A stretch of DNA of 64,000 bases from Lachnospiraceae bacterium UBA4260. GTDB taxonomy: Bacteria > Bacillota > Clostridia > Lachnospirales > Lachnospiraceae. A model generated the notes under the pieces. The model did not search any database. It was given only the letters and a program-made list of their open reading frames with translations, and was not told the DNA's origin. The DNA is taken from assembly GCA_002395235.1 (NCBI GenBank), contig DGWK01000007.1:1-64000 (forward strand), given 5' to 3'. The translations under genes and the position numbers were made by a program. Below, piece after piece: positions 34,533-44,115 of this stretch; within the stretch, counting starts at the first letter, position 1; each line of letters begins with the position of its first letter.

Positions 34533-37500
34533 GTGCACATTATGAGTGAAAACAGTGATTACAGGAAAATCGTACATGAGGCGCAGCCTAACTGCGTCGT
34601 TGGCATCGGAGCTTCCGCAGGCGGCCTCGAGGCCCTGCAGCAGTTCCTGACCTTTCTCCCGGGAGATACGGGAATGGCTTTTGTCATCATCCAGCACCTT
34701 TCGCCGGACCACAAGAGCCTTCTGGCAGATATATTGGGAAAGGAAACTTCCATGCCGGTCGTGGAGGCGCAGGACGGAATGCGCGTAGAGCGCAATCACA
34801 TCTACATGATTCCTCCCAAATACAACCTTGAGATCGTCTCCGACATCTTAAGGCTCCGCAATTATAATCACAAGAATATCAATCATCCTATTGATATTTT
34901 CTTCCGTTCTCTGGCGGAGGCCTATGAGAACCGGGCGGTCGCGGTAATCCTGTCAGGTACCGGATCGGACGGAACAAACGGCATCCGCTCCATCAAGGAC
35001 AAGAACGGCGTCATCATCGTGCAGTCTCCCGAGAGCGCCAAGTTCGACGGGATGCCCAGAAACGCGATCGCGACGGGGTTCGTGGACCTGGTCCTCAATC
35101 CGGACAGCATAGCGCGGGAAATGCGGCATATCGCCGCGTCCATGGTGGATGCCGGCAATAAGCTTCAGCTCAGTGACGGCGACCTGATGGCACAGGTATT
35201 CTCGATCCTTCGCAATGTCACGAATGTCAATTATACCTATTACAAGCAGACGACGATCCTGCGCCGCATAGAGAGGCGCATTGTGGTCACCCATAACCGC
35301 AATCTCCAGGAATATGTCAAGTATCTGTCCAACAATCCGGACGAGGCGAGAATCCTCGCCAAGGAAGTGCTGATCGGCGTGACCAGTTTCTTCCGCGACC
35401 CGGACTATTTTGACGTGCTCAGAGACCGGGTGATCTACGACCTGGTCAAAAACGCGAAGCCGGCACAGCAGATCCGCGTCTGGGTGGCAGGCTGCTCCAC
35501 AGGTGAAGAAGCGTACTCCATTGCGATCCTGTTCTCGGAAGTAATGGAGAAACTGGGCGTGCGCAGAGATATCAAGATCTTCGCCACAGACCTGGACGCG
35601 GAGTCCATTGCGGTGGCCGGGAGAGGAATCTATGGCGACAACATCAGCGAAGATGTGAGCGTCGCGCGCCTGAGCCGGTATTTCAGCCGCAAAGGCAACC
35701 ACTATATTGTCGAGCACGATATCCGCAAGATGATCGTGTTTGCCCAGCACAACGTCTTCCAGGATCCGCCGTTCGGAAAGCTGGACCTGATCAGCTGCCG
35801 GAATCTTCTGATCTATTTCCAGAATGTCCTGCAGAGAAATCTGTTCGCGATCTTTCACGTGGCGCTCAATGACAGGGGCTATCTGTTCCTTGGCAGAAGT
35901 GAGTCGGTGATCGATTACGACGATGTTTTCCGCGTGGTCTGTGCAAACGAGAAGATCTTCGTGCACAACGCCTCCGGAAAGGCGCCGTCCCATGAGCATA
36001 TCAACTATTCCATGCAGGGCGTGGAGAGCAATATGGGATTGACGGGCATGATCCACAGCGTGCCGGAGCCGGATCTGTCCTTCAGTTCGGGAGAGCTGGA
36101 TACACGCATCCTGGAGATGCTGATGCCTGCCAGCGTCCTGGTGGATGAGAAGAACAAGCTGGTCCACTCCTACGGCGACTGCAAGGAGTTCATCATGCTG
36201 CCGGTGGGCGCCGTGACGCTCGATATTTTCAGCCTTGTAAAGCCGGAGCTCAAGATCGCCGTGTCCAAAGCGCTCAAGGAGTCCAGGGAGAAGCAGGACA
36301 GGGCCGCCTATACTGGGATCCCGGTCCAGATCGAGGGAAAGAGCGAACTGATCTCGCTGGTAGCCCAGCCGATCCGCGACCGCCTCGGTTCTGAGACCGG
36401 AATGACAGTCCTGTCCTTTCTGCGCACCAGTGAGCAGACCACGCCGATCTCGATGGAGCAGTACAAGGTGGATATCGCGGCCTCGGAGAGGATCACGGAC
36501 CTGGAGAAAGATCTGCACATGGCGCAGGACAGCCTCAAGAAGACCGTGACGGAACTCGAGAGTGTCAACGCGGAGCTGCAGGCCGCCAACGAGGAGCTCC
36601 TTACGGCAAACGAAGAGCTGCAGAGCTCCAATGAAGAGCTGCAGAGCGTTAACGAAGAACTCTACACCGTAAACTCCGAATATCAGGCCAAGGTCAACGA
36701 GCTGGCGGCCGTCAATGATGACATGACCAATTTCCTGTCCACGACGCTGGTGGGAATCATCATGGCGGATCAGAACCTCAATATTCGGAAGTTCACCGAA
36801 TATATCTCTACGGAATTTCACGTAGCGGATCAGGACGTGGGCCGGTCCCTGCGCTATATCGCTTTTAATTTTGCCACCATCGACCTGATGTCGCTGTGCC
36901 GGCAGGTGCTCGCCACCATGAAGCCCATCGAGAAAAACTGCGCGTCGGTCACGGGCAAGACTTACCTGGTCAGGATCGCTCCTTATAAGGCGATCGAGAG
37001 GGAAAAGGAAAGAGATTATTACGCCGGGGACGCGCTCATCCGGGACGGCTCCCAGACGGAAGAGGAGAATCCTCTGCGGGGCGTGGTCATCACCTTCGTG
37101 GATACGACCAAGCAGGTAAATGACCAGCAGCAGATCGAGGAGATGGCCAAGGCGCTGCGCGCCGCCGTCAAATCCGGAAGAGAGAAGGAGACCTTCCTGT
37201 CCCACATGAGCCACGACATGCGCACGCCTATGACAGCTATTACCGGGCTCGTGCAGCTCACGCTGCAGAGAGACGATCTGGATCCGGAGGTCAGGGGAAA
37301 TCTGGAGAAAATACAGTCCTCGGGAAGATACCTGCTCAGTCTGATCGACGAAGTCCTCGAGACCAGCCGCATCAACGCGGGCAAAGCCGTGACAGTCAGC
37401 GCGGCGGCCCGGGAGACGCAGGTGATCGAGGAAGTGAATTCGATCATCAGCCAGAAAGCTTCCGAGGCGGGACTGCTCTACCGCGCCAAGGTCAAGGACT

Positions 37501-38321
37501 GTGAAGACCGGTATGTCATGATGGATACGGAGTATGTAGAGAGGATCCTCATCAATCTTCTGAGCAATGCGATCAAGTTTTCCAAACCCGGCGGCACGGT
37601 CGATTTTGTCACCAGAGTCTCTTACAAAAACGGAAAGTCCCGCCATGTCTATACCATCACGGACAACGGGATCGGGATCAGCGAGCAGTTCAGCAAGAAG
37701 ATGTTCCTTCCCTTCGAGCGGGAGAACAACGACGAGATCGGCCTCAGAGACGGGCAGGGACTCGGCCTGTATATCTGCAAAAACCTGGTGGACCTTATGC
37801 AGGGCACGATCAACTGCGAGAGTGTCAAGGGCAAGGGAACTACCTTTACGGTCATACTGGAATATGACCTCGCGTCGGAGGAGCAGATCCGGCTGCAGAG
37901 AAGGAAGAAGGCCACCTATGAGGACAGCGTCCTGTACGGCAAGAATGTTCTGGTAGCCGAGGACAATCACATCAACGCGGAAGTGATCATGAAGCTCCTC
38001 GAAGGGCGCAGCGTCCACTCCGAGCTGGCCAGGGACGGCCGCGAAGCGGTGGAGATGTTCCGCTCGGGCGGCGCCTACCACTATCAGGCCATCCTCATGG
38101 ATCTGATGATGCCGCAGATGGACGGCCAGGAGGCGGCCAGAGCCATCAGGGAGAGCAGCACGGAGGATGCGCGAGAGATTCCAATCATAGCTCTGACAGC
38201 GGATGCGTACGACGACCTGGAACAGAAGTGCTTCGAGGCGGGCATGGATGGCTATCTCAAGAAGCCGATCGACACGGATGAGCTCTTCCGGGTTTTGGCC
38301 AGGGAATTTGACAAGAAATAG
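34533..38321 (+). CDS. CheB-CheR-PAS-histidine kinase-receiver fusion protein
   Basis: A 1262-residue protein without membrane segments. In order: CheB methylesterase (about 20-205; GIGASAGGLEAL, IQHLSPDH, LSGTGSDGT) without its usual receiver; CheR methyltransferase (about 215-480; VAGCSTGEEAYSIAI); a heptad coiled coil (about 660-735; AANEELLTANEELQSSNEEL); a PAS-like region (about 735-870); HisKA with His894 (SHMSHDMRTPM); HATPase (NLLSNAIKFS, GQGLGLYIC); and a receiver with Asp1190 (ILMDLMMPQMDG). Such fusions sense unknown signals and are separate from flagellar chemotaxis. No other chemotaxis genes are nearby. GTG 34533 and ATG 34542 are both possible starts. Confidence 0.93.
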   Translation: MHIMSENSDYRKIVHEAQPNCVVGIGASAGGLEALQQFLTFLPGDTGMAFVIIQHLSPDHKSLLADILGKETSMPVVEAQDGMRVERNHIYMIPPKYNLEIVSDILRLRNYNHKNINHPIDIFFRSLAEAYENRAVAVILSGTGSDGTNGIRSIKDKNGVIIVQSPESAKFDGMPRNAIATGFVDLVLNPDSIAREMRHIAASMVDAGNKLQLSDGDLMAQVFSILRNVTNVNYTYYKQTTILRRIERRIVVTHNRNLQEYVKYLSNNPDEARILAKEVLIGVTSFFRDPDYFDVLRDRVIYDLVKNAKPAQQIRVWVAGCSTGEEAYSIAILFSEVMEKLGVRRDIKIFATDLDAESIAVAGRGIYGDNISEDVSVARLSRYFSRKGNHYIVEHDIRKMIVFAQHNVFQDPPFGKLDLISCRNLLIYFQNVLQRNLFAIFHVALNDRGYLFLGRSESVIDYDDVFRVVCANEKIFVHNASGKAPSHEHINYSMQGVESNMGLTGMIHSVPEPDLSFSSGELDTRILEMLMPASVLVDEKNKLVHSYGDCKEFIMLPVGAVTLDIFSLVKPELKIAVSKALKESREKQDRAAYTGIPVQIEGKSELISLVAQPIRDRLGSETGMTVLSFLRTSEQTTPISMEQYKVDIAASERITDLEKDLHMAQDSLKKTVTELESVNAELQAANEELLTANEELQSSNEELQSVNEELYTVNSEYQAKVNELAAVNDDMTNFLSTTLVGIIMADQNLNIRKFTEYISTEFHVADQDVGRSLRYIAFNFATIDLMSLCRQVLATMKPIEKNCASVTGKTYLVRIAPYKAIEREKERDYYAGDALIRDGSQTEEENPLRGVVITFVDTTKQVNDQQQIEEMAKALRAAVKSGREKETFLSHMSHDMRTPMTAITGLVQLTLQRDDLDPEVRGNLEKIQSSGRYLLSLIDEVLETSRINAGKAVTVSAAARETQVIEEVNSIISQKASEAGLLYRAKVKDCEDRYVMMDTEYVERILINLLSNAIKFSKPGGTVDFVTRVSYKNGKSRHVYTITDNGIGISEQFSKKMFLPFERENNDEIGLRDGQGLGLYICKNLVDLMQGTINCESVKGKGTTFTVILEYDLASEEQIRLQRRKKATYEDSVLYGKNVLVAEDNHINAEVIMKLLEGRSVHSELARDGREAVEMFRSGGAYHYQAILMDLMMPQMDGQEAARAIRESSTEDAREIPIIALTADAYDDLEQKCFEAGMDGYLKKPIDTDELFRVLAREFDKK

Positions 38322-38453
38322 GCGGCACGCCGTAAGTTAGGTGTGTTTATCCTTTTTTAAGACAGATTTTCGGATTTGTTCCCACATCTTTTCGGATATA
38401 GTGATAAGATATCTAAATTCGGAGTTACTATTCGGAAAGGAGTTAAGCTGATT

Positions 38454-40391
38454 ATGAATGAAATCAAACAGCCCAAAAAGCAATTGATTACTTATGTCTT
38501 GCTTGTGGCTTTCGTGATGATCCTGCTCAACAGCATCGTGATGCCGTCTCTGCAGCGCGCGCAGATCACGGAGACGGACTACAATACTTTCATCACGATG
38601 ACGGAGAATGATCAGGTCACGGAGGTGGAGATCTCTTCCTCCCAGATCCTGTTCACGGACAAAGATGGCAAGGTGTATGCGACCGCGCCGGTGACGGATC
38701 TGGATCTGGCGAACCGCCTTCACGAGCACAACGTAAAATTCGGCAGCGACATCGTGCAGCCCATGTCCCCGCTGCTGTCCTTTTTCATCTCCTGGGTGCT
38801 GCCCATCTTCATTTTCTGGGGCCTGTGGTCCTTCCTGAGCAAGAAGATGATGAACCAGGCGGGCGGAGCCAACTCCATGATGTTCGGCATGGGAAAGAGC
38901 AACGCCAAGGTCTATGTCAAGTCCACGGAAGGGATCCACTTCTCCGACGTGGCAGGGGAAGAAGAAGCCAAGGAGAACCTGCAGGAGATCGTGGAATATC
39001 TCCACAATCCCGGCAAATATAAGGAAATCGGCGCGACCATGCCCAAGGGCATTCTGCTCGTGGGCCCTCCCGGAACCGGCAAGACCATGCTGGCCAAGGC
39101 GGTCGCCGGCGAGTCAAACGTCCCCTTCTTCTCCATGTCCGGCTCGGAATTTGTGGAGATGTTCGTAGGTATGGGCGCTTCCAAGGTCCGCGACCTCTTC
39201 AAGCAGGCCAAGGAGAAAGCTCCCTGTATCGTCTTCATCGATGAGATCGACGCCATCGGCAAGAAGCGCGACGGCTCCGCCCTGGGCGGAAACGACGAGC
39301 GCGAGCAGACGCTGAACCAGCTGCTCACGGAGATGGACGGCTTTGAAGAGAACCTGGGCGTCGTCATTCTGGCGGCGACAAACCGCCCCGAGGCGCTCGA
39401 CCCCGCGCTGACAAGGCCCGGGCGTTTCGACCGCCGTGTGCCGGTTGAGCTTCCCGACCTCAAGGGCAGGGTGGATATCCTGAAAGTCCACGCCAAGAAG
39501 ATCAAGTACGGCCAGGACGTCGATTTTGACAAAATAGCGAGAATGGCAGCGGGCGCTTCCGGCGCCGAGTTGGCCAACATCGTAAATGAGGCCGCTCTTC
39601 GCGCGGTGCGCGATGGCAGAAAATTCGCGTCGCAGGCCGACTTCGAGGAGAGTATCGAAGTTGTTATAGCGGGATACCAGAAGAAGAACGCTATTTTGAC
39701 CGACAAAGAGAAGCTGATCGTCGCCTACCATGAGATCGGGCACGCGCTGGTGGCCGCCATGCAGACTCACAGCGCGCCGGTCCAGAAGATCACCATCATT
39801 CCCCGCACGTCGGGCGCGCTCGGCTACACCATGCAGGTGGAAGAAGAGGGCAATCACTACCTGATGAGCAAGGTGGAGATGGAAAACAAGATCGCCACGC
39901 TCTGCGGCGGCCGCGCGGCGGAGGAAGTGGAGTTCGGCAGCATCACGACGGGCGCTTCCAACGACATCGAGCAGGCGACCAGACTGGCCAGGGCCATGAT
40001 CACGCGCTACGGCATGAGCGACGAGTTCGACATGGTGGCCATGGAGACGGTGACCAACCAGTATCTGGGCGGCGATACCTCTCTGGCCTGCTCCGCCGAG
40101 ACGCAGGCGCGTATTGACAAGAAGGTAGTGGAACTTGTGCGCGGGCAGCACCAGAAGGCGCTGAGCATCCTGCAGGAGAACAAGCGCAAGATGGACGAGC
40201 TGGCGGAGTACCTGTACTTCCGCGAGACGATCACAGGCGAAGAGTTTATGAGGATCCTGACCCGCAAGCCGATGCCCAGGGAGATTCCCATGAACGGGTC
40301 CATTTCGGACGAAGAAGCGGATTATGTGAGCGATACGGAAGATACCGCTTTTACGACAGAGGCACAGGCCGGCGTGGATGCGGAAGAGTGA
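38454..40391 (+). CDS. ftsH: ATP-dependent zinc metalloprotease FtsH
   Basis: A 645-residue membrane AAA+ protease. Two membrane segments (about 12-32 and 103-125) flank a short external domain; then AAA with [17 protein letters not shown] and the second region of homology ([20 protein letters not shown]); then the M41 protease with the zinc site His426-Glu-Ile-Gly-His430. It degrades misassembled membrane proteins and regulators. The chosen ATG 38454 follows AAAGGAG with an 11-base spacing; ORF extension upstream to 38376 has no conserved sequence. It stands away from the tilS-hpt context often seen in Firmicutes, so a second paralogue elsewhere is possible. Confidence 0.95.
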   Translation: MNEIKQPKKQLITYVLLVAFVMILLNSIVMPSLQRAQITETDYNTFITMTENDQVTEVEISSSQILFTDKDGKVYATAPVTDLDLANRLHEHNVKFGSDIVQPMSPLLSFFISWVLPIFIFWGLWSFLSKKMMNQAGGANSMMFGMGKSNAKVYVKSTEGIHFSDVAGEEEAKENLQEIVEYLHNPGKYKEIGATMPKGILLVGPPGTGKTMLAKAVAGESNVPFFSMSGSEFVEMFVGMGASKVRDLFKQAKEKAPCIVFIDEIDAIGKKRDGSALGGNDEREQTLNQLLTEMDGFEENLGVVILAATNRPEALDPALTRPGRFDRRVPVELPDLKGRVDILKVHAKKIKYGQDVDFDKIARMAAGASGAELANIVNEAALRAVRDGRKFASQADFEESIEVVIAGYQKKNAILTDKEKLIVAYHEIGHALVAAMQTHSAPVQKITIIPRTSGALGYTMQVEEEGNHYLMSKVEMENKIATLCGGRAAEEVEFGSITTGASNDIEQATRLARAMITRYGMSDEFDMVAMETVTNQYLGGDTSLACSAETQARIDKKVVELVRGQHQKALSILQENKRKMDELAEYLYFRETITGEEFMRILTRKPMPREIPMNGSISDEEADYVSDTEDTAFTTEAQAGVDAEE

Positions 40392-40442
40392 CAGCAGAGA
40401 CGGTTCCGTTGACACATTTTGAGACAAAAGGTGCATGTACGA

Positions 40443-41951
40443 ATGAGAGTATTGAGCAGAGGCTGTATTTTTATTACAGAAAGACTGTTTGCATTACTGA
40501 TGGCGGCTGTTTACACTGCAACTCTGTTTCTGGACCGGAACATTGACAATATATTTGAGAATTACGCTCACTGGTCGAGTGGTGGATATTATGCGGCGGC
40601 AATTCTGATCCTGATGTTTTTGATCAAAGCTGCTGATCGAAGCAGAGGAAGACTGACTTTGAACAAAAGAGTGCTCGCACTGCTTATGACAGTTATGGCG
40701 GTGCTTGTCGCTGTGTATCAGTACAAACTCTCGAGATGGATGCCTGTGAACATGGTGAGCGATTTTCAGGTCATCAGGGAAATGGCGATCAATCTGGCAG
40801 AAGGCGGCTCTTTTCAGGATCATCTTCACTACTTTCAGGTATATCCGAACAATGTGGGGATCGCTGTGCTCCTCTCCTTGATCTACAGGGTCGTCGGTAG
40901 TTGGAGAAATGTCATTTTTACAGGTTTGCTGGCGACGGATATTGCTGCTATCGTGACCGGACTGACCGTTTATAATTCTACGAAAAACACATGGGTCACT
41001 CTTTTGGCTTCTCTTTTGGGAGAACTTCTTATCGCAATGAACTGGAGAGCGGCGATTCCTTATACGGACAATTTCGGGCTTCTGTTCGTGTCAATCATAC
41101 TCTGGGTTTATACTTCAGGCCTGAGGAGGGAGTACAAGGCTCCGCTAATAGTTATATCGGGCATGATCGGCACATGGATTAAAATAACGGTCCTGATCGT
41201 GCTGCTGGCACTTCTGATCGACGGTATCTTGAGGATGATGGCAGCACGTACCTTCTTTCCCGAGGGGAAAAAAGAATGGATCAGGACACTCTGTTCACTT
41301 TTAGTTTGTTGTGCGATCTTTGCCGGTGGAATGGCTGCAGATAGGATGATCAGCCGGGAGTACGCATACGAACGGGACGAAAGCTGTGAAGTCGGGTGGC
41401 AGTACTATTTCATGATGGGGCAGGATGAGACCGGACTCGGCACGGTGATGGGGCAGAAATACCGCGAAAAGAAAGAGGAGATCGACAGTATCTATTCGAC
41501 AAAAAAGGAGAGAATGTCCGCTTTTTACAACGAAGGAATGAAGTGGTTCAGAGAAAAAGGATTTTGGGGAAATGTCTTTTATTTCCTGGAGAAGATTGAT
41601 GTCAGTTATAATGACGGTCAGTTCAACGCGATTCAGAACTTTAAAGAAGATAACTTGAAACAGAACCGATTCTACAAACTGTATATCAAAGATGCGGAGT
41701 ATAATTTCATTCTTTGCGATCTCATGCAAGTGACCTGGTTTCTGGTTCTTGTGATGATCGGACTTACGTGCTTTACGGGGCTGCGATACGCTGTTCCGGA
41801 GTGCGTCATACACAAGATCATCATACTTGGCATGACTTTGTATATTCTGTTGTTTGAGGACAGATCCAAGTATCTGTATATGTTTGTTCCCGCTTTTGTG
41901 GCACTCGCCGGCATATCTTTGGCGGACTATCTGAAAAAGAGGCAGCAATGA
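40443..41951 (+). CDS. Polytopic membrane protein, probable GT-C (PMT/GT39-like) glycosyltransferase
   Basis: A 502-residue protein with about 10-12 membrane segments. An acidic first external loop (MVSDFQVIREMAINLAEGG) with an Asp in the expected catalytic position, then a YPNN motif and repeated hydrophobic hairpins, resembles the dolichyl-phosphate-mannose-protein mannosyltransferase superfamily found in Firmicutes. A soluble external loop lies at about 305-420. It may use an undecaprenyl-phosphate sugar, such as the one made by the GtrB-like enzyme at 33454. ATG 40443 has AAAGGTG upstream; the TTG at 40419 has no site. Confidence 0.7.
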   Translation: MRVLSRGCIFITERLFALLMAAVYTATLFLDRNIDNIFENYAHWSSGGYYAAAILILMFLIKAADRSRGRLTLNKRVLALLMTVMAVLVAVYQYKLSRWMPVNMVSDFQVIREMAINLAEGGSFQDHLHYFQVYPNNVGIAVLLSLIYRVVGSWRNVIFTGLLATDIAAIVTGLTVYNSTKNTWVTLLASLLGELLIAMNWRAAIPYTDNFGLLFVSIILWVYTSGLRREYKAPLIVISGMIGTWIKITVLIVLLALLIDGILRMMAARTFFPEGKKEWIRTLCSLLVCCAIFAGGMAADRMISREYAYERDESCEVGWQYYFMMGQDETGLGTVMGQKYREKKEEIDSIYSTKKERMSAFYNEGMKWFREKGFWGNVFYFLEKIDVSYNDGQFNAIQNFKEDNLKQNRFYKLYIKDAEYNFILCDLMQVTWFLVLVMIGLTCFTGLRYAVPECVIHKIIILGMTLYILLFEDRSKYLYMFVPAFVALAGISLADYLKKRQQ

Positions 41952-42058
41952 TTTGTCCCGGCGCGGCTTGCGGAATAACGTGTTGGCGCGGTGGAGTGGG
42001 AAATATCTTGGCGTGATGGTGTCATAGAGCAGAGATTTAACAGCGCGCCTTTGAAGGT

Positions 42059-42105
42059 AAAAAGCGCACGTGGACAAGGATTTCTGTTCCACTGTGCGCT
42101 TTTCT
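42059..42105. terminator. Bidirectional terminator
   Basis: AAAAGCGCAC and GTGCGCTTTT form the outer stem and GTGGA / TCCAC the inner stem, with T-rich ends. It lies between the polytopic membrane protein gene (+) and the FakA-like gene (-). The rest of the 203-base gap shows nothing recognisable. Confidence 0.82.
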
Positions 42106-42154
42106 TCATCATGGACGTCATCGACATATACTGTGTCGGAGTCTTTGTCACATC

Positions 42155-42409
42155 TCAGCCTTTAAGTCCTCTGCTCTGTCTGTCCATATCTTCCACGACG
42201 ATATCGTAGATCTCGCCGATCGTGGAGCAGTACTCCAGGACCTTCCAAGGTTCATTGGTATGATAGTGAATCTTGATCGGATCCCCGTCTCCGCCGACAG
42301 CCAGCAGGCAGTCGCCCTTGAAGTGCTCTACGAAGTAATCATAGACTTCATCTTCATCCAGGTCATCTCCATCGATCAGGAGCTGCGTATCATATTTAAA
42401 TTCAAGCAT
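42155..42409 (-). CDS. Free-standing FakA/YloV C-terminal-like domain protein
   Basis: An 84-residue protein. FKYDTQLLIDG, then FKGDCLLAVGGDGDPIKIHYHTNEPWKVLEYC and YDIVVEDM match the C-terminal domain of the DegV-partner fatty-acid kinase FakA (YloV), where the same Phe-X-Thr, GDSLxVVGD and KVHxHTxxPGxVL pattern occurs. Neither the kinase (DhaL-like) nor the middle domain is present, and there is a good ribosome site (AAGGAGGATAC), so it is a small gene and not a fragment. It may bind a partner protein or be a regulator; role unknown. Confidence 0.75.
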   Translation of the reverse strand: MLEFKYDTQLLIDGDDLDEDEVYDYFVEHFKGDCLLAVGGDGDPIKIHYHTNEPWKVLEYCSTIGEIYDIVVEDMDRQSRGLKG

Positions 42410-42573
42410 TTCGAAGTATCCTCCTTGTTATTACTTACAAACTACGAGTACAGTTTACCGAAAAGAAGGCATCAAATCAAGGAGTCCATCTATTCAATGT
42501 GGGATTAAAAAAGACTTGGCTTTCCACTAGTGATTTTGGTCTTGTTCTTTGATTCTGGCGTCAGATAGATAAT

Positions 42574-42602
42574 TTGGACGCTACAAAAAAATATGTTATA
42601 AT
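42574..42602 (+). promoter_or_regulatory. Promoter of the MBOAT operon
   Basis: TTGGAC (42574-42579), a 17-base spacer and TATAAT (42597-42602) lie 50 bases before the ribosome site of the MBOAT gene. The rest of the 243-base gap between the divergent genes is AT-rich without other recognised elements. Confidence 0.7.
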
Positions 42603-42652
42603 AAAACGAATATACCCAAAAGGCTTTCTGATAAATGACTCTGGGAGGAAAT

Positions 42653-44110
42653 ATGGGTTATACGACATTGGTTTACTATGCAATGGTGATTGTACTGCTG
42701 ATCGTTTATTATGTGGTACCCAAGCGTCATAGATGGTTTGTACTGCTGCTTGGGAGTATATACTTCTACACGCAGGTTATTAGCAGTAAAAAGCAATTGG
42801 CGGTATTCTTGCTATCAATAATAGTGAGTTACATAACAGGATTAATTCTGCAAAAGATTGGATCCTCTGCGAGCGTCACGACAAAGCGTGTGATTCTGTT
42901 TGTTGGGATATCGCTCACAGCGTTTCCGTTGATTCTTGTAAGGATCGGTGATTTTATTTGCGGCTCTATACTACATGTATCAAAAGTGAATTGGATTGTT
43001 CCTGTTGGCTTATCATTTTATACACTTCAATTGGTTGCGTACCTCGCAGACATATACAAAGGTAAGATTAATGCGCAGACCAATCTGATGAAATATGCTC
43101 TCTTTGTCACTTTCTTTCCCCAGATCATACAAGGCCCTATATCGCGATATAAGCAATTACAAAAGAGCTTATTTGATGGAAACAGCTTTGATCCGGATAA
43201 TATTATGAGGGGAATTCAGCTCGTTATATGGGGATTCTTTCTCAAGTATATGATCGCGGACAAAGCAGCTGTAATAGTCAATTCTGTTTTTGATAATCAT
43301 CACGCCTATGCAGGTGTATATGTCTGGATCGCGGCGATTCTTTACAGCATCCAGCTGTACGCGGATTTTTTATCATGCACGACCCTGTCACAAGGCGTTG
43401 CGGAAATGTTCGGGATCCATCTTGTGAATAATTTCAGCCATCCTTATTTTTCTGCTTCTGTCAAAGAGTTTTGGCGCAGATGGCATATGTCATTGAGCTT
43501 CTGGCTCAGAGATTATGTGTATATTCCGCTCGGCGGCAATAAAAAGGGAAGGCTGTTTAAATGGATCAACCTGATTATAACATTTTCGGTCAGCGGATTA
43601 TGGCATGGCGGCAGCTGGAAGTTTTTGGTATGGGGACTGCTGCATGCTTTTTACCAGATTATCGGAGAGGTCAGGCATGGAATAGCAGTAAAGTATGACC
43701 TCATGTACTTTGAATTGAAAGATGACAGGGTCTCAGCTGCGCTTCATAAGATCGGAACTTTTTTCCTCGTTATGATGGCCTGGATCATTTTCAGAGCGGA
43801 TACACTAAAGGTTTCCCTGAAAATGATCAGGAGCATGTTTACGACATTTAATCCATGGGTCCTTTTTGACGATTCACTGTTCAGACTCGGATTGAACTGG
43901 AAGGAATGCGTTGTACTGCTGATTTCAATATTTGTTCTGTTCGGTGTCAGCAAAGTACAAGAGCGTGGAACAGTCATACGCGATTGGTTCGCCGGGCAAA
44001 ATACTGTCGTCCGCTGGGGGATCTATTTAGCTGCGATATGGACAATATGGATATTTGGATCATATGGCTTTGGCTTCGATGCAAATGATTTCATATATGG
44101 AGGATTTTGA
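42653..44110 (+). CDS. MBOAT-family membrane O-acyltransferase (AlgI/DltB-like)
   Basis: A 485-residue protein with about 11 membrane segments. The MBOAT signature is evident: QIIQGPISRYKQL, FWRRWHMSLSFWLRDYVYIP then LGGNKKGR, and GLWHGGSWKFLVWGLLHAFYQ with the conserved active-site His. It moves an acyl (probably acetyl) group across the membrane to a surface glycan. The start ATG 42653 follows GGGAGG. The next gene encodes the AlgJ/SGNH partner, with a 4-base stop/start overlap if TTG 44107 is used. Confidence 0.92.
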   Translation: MGYTTLVYYAMVIVLLIVYYVVPKRHRWFVLLLGSIYFYTQVISSKKQLAVFLLSIIVSYITGLILQKIGSSASVTTKRVILFVGISLTAFPLILVRIGDFICGSILHVSKVNWIVPVGLSFYTLQLVAYLADIYKGKINAQTNLMKYALFVTFFPQIIQGPISRYKQLQKSLFDGNSFDPDNIMRGIQLVIWGFFLKYMIADKAAVIVNSVFDNHHAYAGVYVWIAAILYSIQLYADFLSCTTLSQGVAEMFGIHLVNNFSHPYFSASVKEFWRRWHMSLSFWLRDYVYIPLGGNKKGRLFKWINLIITFSVSGLWHGGSWKFLVWGLLHAFYQIIGEVRHGIAVKYDLMYFELKDDRVSAALHKIGTFFLVMMAWIIFRADTLKVSLKMIRSMFTTFNPWVLFDDSLFRLGLNWKECVVLLISIFVLFGVSKVQERGTVIRDWFAGQNTVVRWGIYLAAIWTIWIFGSYGFGFDANDFIYGGF

Positions 44111-44115
44111 TCGTT

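Noticed and set aside
34953..38081. A 1042-codon open frame on the minus strand
   Set aside because: It lies wholly antisense to the CheB-CheR-kinase fusion, whose domains are unmistakable. The translation shows no known motif and reflects high GC with few reverse-strand stops.
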